In this document: positions 1 through 26,100 of the stretch, piece by piece
How the letters are laid out: every line of letters starts with the position of its first letter
How positions within the stretch are numbered: the stretch's first letter is position 1
Source: Acanthornis magna
Taxonomy: Eukaryota; Chordata; Aves; Passeriformes; Acanthizidae
DNA length: 64,000 nt
Reading direction: 5' to 3'
Assembly: GCA_036785705.1 (NCBI GenBank)
Contig: JAWUZG010000296.1
Coordinates: 1 to 64,000 of the forward strand
Position numbers and translations under genes: made by a program
Notes under the pieces: generated by a model
What the model was told of the DNA's origin: nothing
What the model saw: only the letters and a program-made list of their open reading frames with translations
The model's database searches: none

Positions 1-138
1 GCCCCACTGAAGTAGCACCAGCCCTATCAAGGTGGCACCAGCCCTATCAAAGTGTCACCAGCCTCACTGAGGTGGCACCAGCCCTATCAAGGTGGCACCA
101 TCCCTACCAAGGTGTCACCAGCCCCACTGAGGTGTCAC
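1..138. repeat. 20-bp minisatellite abutting GDF11 exon 3
   Basis: Units of about 20 bp (plus-strand form ggtgtcaccagccccactga) run from the window edge to the broken end of the GDF11 exon 3 fragment at 139. The same family resumes at 338 on the other side of the exon. On the GDF11 sense strand each unit contains GGGGCTGGTGACACC. This is the same string as the last two codons of the exon fragment plus the following bases, so the array and the exon edge share sequence. No mature-domain coding sequence is visible here. Confidence 0.9.
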
Positions 139-16686
<16,548 letters not shown>

Positions 16687-17075
16687 GCCGGGGGGGGACA
16701 GCAGGAAATACATCGGGGGTGGAAGGAGGGGGGGGAGGGAGGGAGGGAGGGAGGGTGAGGAAAAATTTAAAAAATAAAAAAAAAAAAAAAACAGAGAGAG
16801 AGGAGAGAGAGAGAGAGAGGGAGAGAGAGAGGAGAGGGAGAGAGGAGAGAGAGAGAGGAGAGAGAGAGAGGGAGGGGATGGAAAAAGAAATAATAAAAAA
16901 AAAAAAAAAATTAAAAAAATAATAATAATAAAAAAATAATCGAACCCTTCCCCACCGGGCCGCCCCCCCGCCCCGCTTCCACCGCAGCGCGCAAGGGGGG
17001 GAAGGCGGTAACGGCGGCGGGGGCGGGGAAGCGGGGACCCCGGGGGGGGCCGAACGGGGGGGGGGGGATGAAAAA
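16687..17075 (-). other. GDF11: GDF11 5' UTR with long T/CT tract
   Basis: This is the stretch between the start codon and the TATA box. On the sense strand it contains T-rich runs, TTA triplets and an uninterrupted CT/CCCT tract (plus-strand 16728-16937: gggaggga repeats, A-runs, gagagaga, taataataa). It is the most A/T-rich stretch of the window. The transcription start is placed near 17070 only from its distance to the TATA box, so the UTR extent is an estimate. Confidence 0.5.
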
Positions 17076-17101
17076 AAGCGGCGGCAGCGGCGGCCCCGGG
17101 G

Positions 17102-17144
17102 TTTTATACCCCAAGAGAAGTGTGTCGTCAGCGGCCTTGATTGG
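17102..17144 (-). promoter_or_regulatory. GDF11: GDF11 core promoter: TATA box and CCAAT box
   Basis: On the minus strand GGTATAAAACCCC gives a TATA box (TATAAAA at 17108-17102). A CCAAT box (GCAGCCAATCAAGG, core 17144-17140) lies about 32 bp upstream of it. Both face GDF11 exon 1, whose start codon is about 415 bp downstream. A TATA plus CCAAT promoter is also a feature of the paralogue MSTN. The opposite flank, 17145-17385, is unique GC-rich sequence. Confidence 0.7.
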
Positions 17145-17385
17145 CTGCGGGCGCACAAAAGAGGTTCTGGCAGGGGCTTGGCACCAGCCGCCGCCGGCCC
17201 CCCGAGCCCCGGAACGGCCCCGGAACGGCCCCGGCAGCGGCCCCGGGAACGGCCCCGGTGCGCTCGGGGACCCCCGCCCGCCCCCAGCCGCGGGGGGGTC
17301 TCGGGGGCGGCGCGGCTCGGCCCCCGCTCTCGGCAAGTGCGGCGGGACGGCTGCGCGTCCCGGCAAGTGCGCCCGCCCCCCGGAG

Positions 17386-18815
17386 CCCCCCGGAGACCCC
17401 CGGAGACCTCCGGAGCTCCCCCCGGAGACCCTCGAGCCCCCCTGGAATCCCCCGGAGTCCCCCGGAGCTCCCCGGAGCATCCCCGAAGCCCCCCCCGGAA
17501 TCCCCCGGAGACCCCCAGAGACCCTCGAGCCCCCCTGGAACCCCCCGGAGTCCCCCCCGGAGCCCCCGGAGCTCCCCGGAGCATCCCCGGAGCCCCCCAG
17601 AGCACCCCCGGAGACCTCCGAAGCCCCCCGGAGCCCCCCCCGAAGCCCCCCGGAGCACCCCCGGAGCCCCCCCGGAGACCCTCGAGCCCCCCTGGAACCC
17701 CCCGGAGCCCCCAGAGCACCCCCGGAGACCTCCGGAGCCGCCCGGAGCATCCCCGAAGCCCCCCAGAGCACCCCCGGAGCCCCCCCGGAGACCCTCGAGC
17801 CCCCCTGGAACCCCCCGGAGTCCCCCCCGGAACCCCCGGAGCCCCCGGAGCATCCCCGGAGCCCCCCCGGAGCCCCCCCGGAGCCCCCCCGGAGCCCCCC
17901 GGAGACCCCCGGAGAACCCCCGGAGACCCTGGAGCCCCCCTGGAATCCCCCGGAGTCCCCCGGAGCTCCCCGGAGCATCCCCGAAGCCCCCCCCGGAATC
18001 CCCCGGAGACCCCCAGAGACCCTCGAGCCCCCCTGGAACCCTCCGGAGTCCCCCCCGGAACCCCCGGAGCCCCCGGAGCTCCCCGGAGCATCTCCGGAGC
18101 CCCCCAGAGCACCCCCGGAGACCTCCGAAGCCCCCCGGAGCCCCCCCCGAAGCCCCCCGGAGCACCCCCGGAGCCCCCCCGGAGACCCTCGAGCCCCCCT
18201 GGAACCCCCCGGAGCCCCCAGAGCACCCCCGGAGACCTCCGGAGCCGCCCGGAGCATCCCCGAAGCCCCCCAGAGCACCCCCGGAGCCCCCCCGGAGACC
18301 CTCGAGCCCCCCTGGAACCCTCCGGAGTCCCCCCCGGAACCCCCGGAGCCCCCGGAGCTCCCCGGAGCATCTCCGGAGCCCCCCAGAGCACCCCCGGAGA
18401 CCTCCGAAGCCCCCCGGAGCTCCCCCCGAAGCCCCCCGGAGCACCCCCGGAGCCCCCCCGGAGACCCTCGAGCCCCCCTGGAACCCCCCGGAGTTCCCCC
18501 CGGAACCCCCGGAGCCCCCGGAGCTCCCCGGAGCCCCCCGGAGCACCCCTGGAGCCCCCCCGGAGACCCTCGAGCCCCCCTGGAACCCCCCGGAGTCCCC
18601 CCCCGGAACCCCCGGAGCCCCCGGAGCTCCCCGGAGCATCCCCGAAGCCCCCCCCCGGCATCCCCCGGAGACCCCTGGAGACCCTCGAGCCCCCCCGGAA
18701 CCCCTGGAACCCCCCAGAGCCCCCCCGGAACCCCCCGGAGCCCCCCCGGAATCCCCCGGAGCCCCCCGGAGCTCCCCCCGAGCCCCCCGAGCCCCCCGGC
18801 CCCGCTCGGTACCGG
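17386..18815. repeat. cccggag minisatellite upstream of GDF11
   Basis: Units built on cccccggagccccc and ggagaccctcgagcccccct repeat through 1.4 kb, with higher-order blocks of about 480 bp (the block near 17440 recurs near 17940). XhoI-type ctcgag words mark each higher-order unit. Long open frames on both strands are repeat translations. Confidence 0.92.
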
Positions 18816-19300
18816 GCACCGGAGGCTTGCGGCGGCGGGAGGCTCCGGGACGGACCGGGAGCGGGGGGTGCCGGCCCGGGGATGGCCCGGGGACCCCCGG
18901 GGGGGCTCGGGGACCCCCGGAGGGGCTCAGGGACCCCCGGGGGGCTCCAGCGGGGGCTGGGGGTGCAGCTGAGGCTCCGGGGCGTCCTGGCACCGGGAAG
19001 TGCCGCAGGAGCACCGGGAGGGTCCAGGAGGGACCGGGAGCGGCGGACCCCGGCCCGGGGATGGCCCGGCAGGGCTTGGGGGGCTCGGGGACCCCCGGGG
19101 GGGCTGGAAATTGGGGTGGGGGGGTTAAAACTGCCCGCTCCGGAGCGTCCTGGCACCGGGAAGTGCCGCAGGAGCACCGGGACGGGCCGGGAGCGGCGGA
19201 CTCCGGCCCGGGAATGGCCCGGCAGGACTCGGGGGGCTCGGGGACCCCCGGGGGGCTCCAGCGGGGGCTGGGGGTGAGGCTGGCGGCTCCGGAGCGGCCC
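18815..19300. repeat. About 160-bp tandem repeat, three diverged copies
   Basis: Copies share gcgtcctggcaccgggaagt, then gccgcaggagcaccggga, gcggac(c/t)ccggcccggg and atggcccggcagg. They are anchored near 18840, 18983 and 19145. No coding capacity is recognised. Confidence 0.8.
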
Positions 19301-20130
19301 GGCACGGGGACATCGTCCCGGGAGGGACAAGGACAGGTCGCGAGGGAAGCCCTGCCGCGACTCGGGGGACACGGGGACCCCCGGGGGTGGCGGGGGTGCT
19401 GTCCCCAAGGCGGGGGGGCTCACCGGGGAGGCTGTCCGCTCCGCACCGGCACCGGGGGGGGAACCGGGGCAGGAACGAGGGGACCTGAGAACAACGTGGG
19501 GACCCCCGGGGTGACCGGGACCCCCCCCCCTTTTCCCGGTCCCCCCCCCCATCAGGGGGGGAGACCCCCGGGGGTTCACCGGCGGGTCCGGGGGGGGACA
19601 CGGCCCAGGGGGGGGGGTCCCGGTGGGTTTGGGGGGAGGGGGAGCGGCCCCGGTGCCCCCCGGTCCTGGGGGGGGGGGCAGTTCGGTAACGGAGCCCGGG
19701 GCAGAGCTCCCCCGCGCGGCGAGGGGCGGAACTGCAGCGGCAGGGGCGCTTTGGGGACACGCGACACGCGACACGCGACACGCGGGACCCCCCCGGTACC
19801 GCCACCCAGCGTGCCCCGGTACCCCACGGCAGCGCCCACCCCCCCGGGGACACCGCCACCGCCATCCCCGGGGGACACCGCGACACCGGCGGGGGGCTCG
19901 CGTCCCGCTTTGTCCCCTGTCCCCGGCGGTGTCGCCTGTCCCCGGCGGTGTCGCCTGTCCCCGGCGGTGTCGCCGCGCTGCGGGGCCGCGGCAGCGATGG
20001 GGTTAAGCGGCCGTGACGCGGTGCCGTCCCCGCCCCCGGGCGGCCCCAGGAGCTGTCAGCGGCCCCGGTAACGGCGGCGCGGGCGGGGGGCGGCCCCAGG
20101 GTCCCCGAGGGTCCCCGCGGTGTCGCCAGG
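19300..20130. promoter_or_regulatory. CpG-rich unique stretch, possible promoter/5' exon region of the INPP1-like gene
   Basis: Mostly non-repeat and CpG-dense, with short runs of gacacgc (19759-19785) and ccccggcggtgtcgcctgt (19920-19975). Around 19990-20100 lie ggggttaagcggccgtgacg, two GC boxes and ccccggtaacgg, which could be a donor for an untranslated first exon on the plus strand. It lies between two head-to-head genes. Assignment to the INPP1-like gene rests only on position and composition. Confidence 0.3.
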
Positions 20131-20264
20131 GGTGGCTAAGGGAGGGGGGGGGGGACCCGGGGGTGTCCCCGCGTGGGGGTGGCGGGGGGGGAGGGTTGGG
20201 GACGTTCTGGGGACGGTGCGGGGGGGCCGCGTGGCCTCGCGCCTTCCGGGGGGACAGCGGGGAC

Positions 20265-20820
20265 ACCCCCGGGACAGAGCCATCCCCCCTGTGGGGACAG
20301 GGCCACCCTCCCTGGGGACAGAGCCACCCCTGTAGGACAGAGCCACCCTCCCTGGGGACAGAGCCACCCCCTGAGGGACAGAGCCACCTCCCGTGGGGAC
20401 AGAGCCACCCCCTGAGGGACAGAGCCACCCTCCCTGGGGACAGAGCCACCCCCTGAGGGACAGAGCCATCCCCCCTGTGGGGACAGAGCCACCTCCTGAG
20501 GGACAGAGCCACCCCTGTAGGACAGAGCCACCCTCCCTGGGGACAGAGCCACCTCCCGTGGGGACAGAGCCACCCCTGTAGGACAGAGCCACCCCCTGAG
20601 GGACAGAGCCATCCCCCCTGTGGGGACAGCGCCACCCCTGTGGGGACAGAGCCACCTCCTGAGGGACAGAGCCACCTCCCGTGGGGACAGAGCCACCCCC
20701 TGAGGGACAGAGCCACCCCTGTGGGACAGAGCCACCCTCCCTGGGGACAGAGCCACCCCTGTGGGGACAGGGCCACCCCTGTGGGGACAGAGCCACCCCT
20801 GTGGGACAGCCCCGTGACCC
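20265..20820. repeat. 20-bp minisatellite (gacagagccaccccctgagg)
   Basis: About 25 copies of a 20-24 bp unit alternate between gacagagccaccccctgagg and gacagagccacc(t)cccgtgggg variants. Intergenic, no gene seen. Confidence 0.93.
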
Positions 20821-20839
20821 CGGAGCCATTTCCCCGTGG

Positions 20840-22190
20840 CAGTGTGGCTGTGCCTTTGTGTCCCCGTGTCCCCACATCCCCATGGCCACAGCCACCGTGT
20901 CCCTGTGTCCCCATGTCCCCGTGTCCCCACATCCACATCCCCACGGACACTGTGTCCCCATGTCCCTGTGTCCCCATTTCCCCATGTCCCTGTGTCCCCA
21001 TGTCCCCACAGCCCCATGTCACCCCCTGTCTCCACGTGTGTCCCCATGTCCCCGTGTCACCCTGTCCCCATATTCCCACATCCACATCCCCACATCCCCA
21101 TGTCCCTGTGTCCCCATTCCCCATGTCCCCATGTCCCCACATCCCCCTGTCCCCGCATCCCAGTGTCACCCTGTCCCCATGGTCCCTGTCCCTCCTGTCT
21201 GCTCATCTGTGTCCCCATGGCCCTGTGTCCCCATGGCACAGTGTCACCCTGTCCCCATACTCCCACATCCCCACATCCCTGTGTCCCCACGTCCCACGTG
21301 TCCCCATGGCCCTGTGTCACCCTGTCCCCCCTGTCTGCACATCTGTGTCCCCATGGCCCTGTGCCACCCTGTCCCCATGTCCCCACATCCCCATGTACCC
21401 ATGTCTCCACGTGTCCCCATGTCCCCCATTCCTGTGTCATTGTCCCTACATCCCCGTGTCCCCATGTCCCCACGTCCCCGTGTCCCTGTGTCACCCTCTC
21501 CCCACATCCCCATGTCAACATCTCCACATCCCAATGTCCCCAAATCCCCACGTCCCAATGTCACCCTGACCCCACATCCCCATGTCACCCTGTCTCCATG
21601 TCAACATTCCCGCGTCCCTAGGCCTCGGTGTCACCCTGTCCCCACAGCCCCTTGTCCCCACATCCACACCCCAGGTCCCAATGTCCCCATGTCCTCACAC
21701 CCCACTGTCACCCTGTCCCCACATCCCACTGTCACCCTGTCCCCACATCCCAGTGTCCCCACATCCCAAAGTCCCCAAATCCCCACATCCCAGTGTCCCC
21801 ACACCCCACTGTCACCCTGTCCCCACATCCCAGTGTCCCCACACCCTGCTGTCACCCTGTCCCCACATCCCCACATCCCACTGTCACCCTGTCCCCATAT
21901 CCCAGTGTCCCCACATCCCAATGTCCCCAAATCCCCACATCCCAATGTCCCCACATCCCACTGTCACCCTGTCCCCACATCCCAATGTCAATGTCCCCAC
22001 AGCCCACTGTCACCCTGTCCCCTCATCCCAGTGTCCCCACATCCCAGTGTCCCCACACCCCACTGTCACCCTGTCCCCACATCCCAGTGTCCCCACATCC
22101 CAATGTCCCCAAATTCTCACATCCCAGTGTCCCCACACCCCGCTGTCACCCTGTCCCCTCATCCCGATGTCCCCATATCCCCACACCCCC
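20840..22190. repeat. tgtccccacatccc minisatellite
   Basis: Irregular 11-14 bp units (tgtccccatgtcccca, cacatcccagtgtcaccctg) fill the region upstream of the INPP1-like gene. Larger duplicated blocks are visible around 21690-22150. No exon recognised. Confidence 0.9.
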
Positions 22191-22931
22191 ATCCCTCTGT
22201 CCCCATCCCCGTCCTGATCCCATCCCTGACTGCCACCACTGCCCCTCCCAGGTGTCCCCACTGTCCCGGGTAGTGTCCCCGCGGTATCCCCGCTGTCCCC
22301 GGCAGTGTCCCCGCTGTGTCCCCGCTGTCCCCGCGCTGTCACCCTGTCCCCATCCCTCTGTCCCCATCCCCGTCCTGATCTCATCCCTGATTTCCACCGC
22401 TGCCCCTCCCAGGTGTCCCCGGCAGTGTCCCCAGCAGTGTCCCCGCTGTGTCCCCACTGTCCCTGGCAGTGTCCCTGCTGTGTCCCCGCCGTGTCCCCGC
22501 TGTCCCGGGCAGTGTCCCCGCCGTGTCCCCGCGCTGTCACCCTGTCCCCCCATCCCTCTCTCCCCATCCCATCCGTGCTCACTCCTGATCCTTTCAGATC
22601 TCATCCCTGACCGCCACCACTGCCCCTCCCAGGTGTCCCCACTGTCCCGGGTAGTGTCCCCGCGGTATCCCCGCTGTCCCCGGCAGTGTCCCCGCCGTGT
22701 CCCCGCTGTCCCCGGCAGTGTCCCCGCTGTCCCGGGCAGTGTGCCTGCTGTCCCCGAGCTGTCACCCTGTCCCCATCCCTCTGTCCCCATCCCCGTCCGG
22801 ATCCCATCCCTGATTTCCACCGCTGCCCCTCCCAGGTGTCCCCGGCAGTGTCCCCGGCAGTGTCCCCGCCGTGTCCCCGCGCTGTCCCCGCGCTGTCCCC
22901 GCTGTCCCCGCGCTGTCCCCGCTGTCCCGCC
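22190..22931 (+). repeat. About 190-240 bp repeat carrying a possible 5' UTR acceptor of the INPP1-like gene
   Basis: Four copies begin near 22190, 22350, 22550 and 22770. Each reads ccctctgtccccatccccgt, a catccctga(t/c)t spacer, ccaccactgcccctcccag and then gtgtcccc. The last copy leads into tgtccccgcgctgtccccgc units and the start codon at 22932. The pyrimidine tract plus CAG in each copy looks like a splice acceptor, so the 5' UTR intron edge may have been duplicated along with the repeat. Confidence 0.6.
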
Positions 22932-23135
22932 ATGCCGGGGCTGCTGGCGGCGCTGGTGGCCGTGTCGGAGAAGGCAGCGGAGGTGGCTCGGCGCTGCCGG
23001 GCGGAGCAGCCTCTGTTCCGCCTGCTGGTGGCCGAGAAGAGGGGACCGGAGCGCAGCGCGCGCTTCCCCCGCGACTTCAAGACCCTGGCGGACGTGCTGA
23101 TCCAGGAGCTCATCCGCCACGACCTGGGGACACAG
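22932..23135 (+). CDS. INPP1-like: INPP1-like exon 1
   Basis: ATG at 22932 (context cccgccATGc). It encodes 68 residues, [20 protein letters not shown] onward, ending at DLGTQ with donor CACAG|GTGGGG. The initiator Met and VSEKAA align with the N-terminus of INPP1. The following intron (23136-23209) is only 74 bp and repeat-free. Confidence 0.85.
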
Positions 23136-26100
23136 GTGGGGACAGCCCGCGGGGGTTGGGGACAGCCCCCGAGCACCCCGCGCTGAGTGTCGCCGCGGTG
23201 TCCCCGCAGTTCCCCGAGCTCCGGGGGCACATCCATGGCGAGGAGTCCAACGAGTTCAGGGACGCGGAGGGTGAGTGGGGACAGGGGACAGCGGGGACAG
23301 CGTGGGGACAGCGGGGACAGCGTGGGGACAGCGTGGGGACAGCGTGGGGACAGCGGGCACAGTGGGGACAGCGGGGACATCGTGGGGACAGCGTGGGGAC
23401 AGCGTGGGGACAGCGGGGACAGCGTGGGGACAGCGGGGACAGCGTGGGGACAGCGTGGGGACAGGGGGACAGCGGGGACAGTGGGGACAACGGGGACATC
23501 GTGGGGACATCGTGGGGACAGCGGGCACAGTGGGGACAGCGGGGACATCGTGGGGACAGCGTGGGGACATTGTGGGGACATTGTGGGGACATCGTGGGGA
23601 CAGTGGGGACAGCGGGGACAGCGTGGGGACAGCGTGGGGACAGGGGGACAGCGTGGGACAGTGGGGACAGCGTGGGGACATCGTGGGGACATCGGGGGAC
23701 ATCGTGGGGACAGCGGGGACATCGTGGGGACATCGTGGGGACAGCGGGGACAGTGGGGACAGCGGGGACATCGGGGGACATCGTAGGGACGTTGTGGATA
23801 CACTGTGGGGTCACTGTGGGGACGTTGTGGGGACGTTGTGGGGACAGGGGGACAGCGGGGACATCGTGGGGTCATCGTGGGGACAGCGGGGACAGTGGGG
23901 ACAACGTGGGGACAGTGGGGACAGCGGGGACAGGGTGGGGACATCGTGGGGACATCGTGGGGACGTCGTGGGGACATCGTGGAGACATCGTGGGGACAGC
24001 GGGGTGGGGACATATGTGGGGGATGTGGGGGCAAGGCCGAGGAGGGGGTCCCCATGTCCCACGTCCCAGTGTCACCCTGTGCCCACATCCCAATGTCCCC
24101 ATATCCTCACGTCCCCATGTCCCCATGTCACCCTGTCCTCATGTCCCCTTGTCCCCACACTCCCATGGCTGAGTCGGGGGTCCCTGTGCTGTGCCCGTGG
24201 CTGATTTGGGGTCCGGCAGGTGACAGTGTGGGTCTGTGCCACTCTGGGTGTCCCTGTGCCATATCCCTGTGTGATTTGGGGTCCTGCAGGTGGCACGGTG
24301 ATAGTCCAGGTCGGTGCCACTGTGGGGACTGATTTGGGGTCCTGCAGGTGGCACGGTGACAGTCCCAGGTCGGTGCCACCCTGGGGGCTGATTTGGGGTC
24401 CCCACAGGTGGCACAGTGACAGTGCAGGTCGGTGCCACTGTGGGGTCTGATTTGGGGTCCCCACAGATGGCACGGTGACAGTGTGGGTCTGTGCCATGTC
24501 CCTGTGTGATTTGGGGTCCTGCAGGTGGCACAGTGACAGTCCCAGGTCGGTGCCACCGTGGGGACTGATTTGGGGTCCTGCAGGTGGCACGGTGACAGTG
24601 CAGGTCAGTGCCACCCTGGGTGTCCCTGTGCCACCCTGGGGACTGATTTGGGGTCCTGCAGGTGGCATGGTGACAGTGCGGGTCTGTGCCACTCTGTGTG
24701 TCCCTGTGCCATGTCTCTGTGTGATTTGGGGTCCCCACAGGTGGCACAGTGACAGTGCAGGTCAGTGCCACCTTGGGGACTGATTTGGGGTCCTGCAGGT
24801 GGCACAGTGACAGTGCAGGTCGGTGCCACCCTGGGGGCTGATTTGGGGTCCTGCAGGTGGCATGGTGACAATGCAGGTCTGTGCCACCCTGGGTGTCCCT
24901 GTGCCATGTCCCTGAGTGATTTGGGGTCCCCGCAGGTGGCACAGTGACAGTGCAGGTCAGTGCCACCCTGGGGACTGATTTGGAGTCCCCACAGGTGGCA
25001 CAGTGACAGTGCAGGTCGGTGCCACTGTGGGGTCTGATTTGGGGTCCCCACAGATGGCACGGTGACAGTGTGGGTCTGTGCCATGTCCCTGTGTGATTTG
25101 GGGTCCTGCAGGTGGCACAGTGACAGTCCCAGGTCGGTGCCACCGTGGGGACTGATTTGGGGTCCTGCAGGTGGCACGGTGACAGTGCAGGTCAGTGCCA
25201 CCCTGGGTGTCCCTGTGCCACCCTGGGGACTGATTTGGGGTCCTGCAGGTGGCATGGTGACAGTGCGGGTCTGTGCCACTCTGTGTGTCCCTGTGCCATG
25301 TCTCTGTGTGATTTGGGGTCCCCACAGGTGGCACAGTGACAGTGCAGGTCAGTGCCACCTTGGGGACTGATTTGGGGTCCTGCAGGTGGCACAGTGACAG
25401 TGCAGGTCGGTGCCACCCCGGGGGCTGATTTGGGGTCCTGCAGGTGGCATGGTGACAATGCAGGTCTGTGCCACCCTGGGTGTCCCTGTGCCATGTCCCT
25501 GTGTGATTTGGGGTCCCCACAGGTGGCACGGTGACAGTGTGGGTCTGTGCCATGTCCCTGTGTGATTTGGGGTCCCGGCAGGTGACAGTGCAGGTCTGTG
25601 CCACCCTGGGTGTCCCTGTGCCATGTCCCTGTGTGATTTGGGGTCCTGCAGGTGGCACGGTGACAGTCCCAGGTCGGTGCCACCCTGGGGGCTGATTTGG
25701 GGTCCCCACAGGTGGCACAGTGACAGTGCAGGTCGGTGCCACTGTGGGGACTGATTTGGGGTCCCCACAGGTGGCACGGTGACAGTGTGGGTCTGTGCCA
25801 TGTCCCTGTGTGATTTGGGGTCCTGCAGGTGGCACAGTGACAGTCCCAGGTCGGTGCCACCGTGGGGACTGATTTGGGGTCCTGCAGGTGGCACGGTGAC
25901 AGTGCAGGTCGGTGCCATCCTGGGGACTGATTTGAGGTCCCCGCAGGTGGCACGGTGACAGTGCAGGTCGGTGCCACCCCGGCGGACACGGTGGCCCTGC
26001 TGCTGGCCGTGCTGGGCCCCGAGCAGACGCGGGCGGCCGAGCTGCTGGCGGAGGCCGTGCACCAGGAGGTGACACTTGGGGACAAGGAGCTGGCTGGCAT

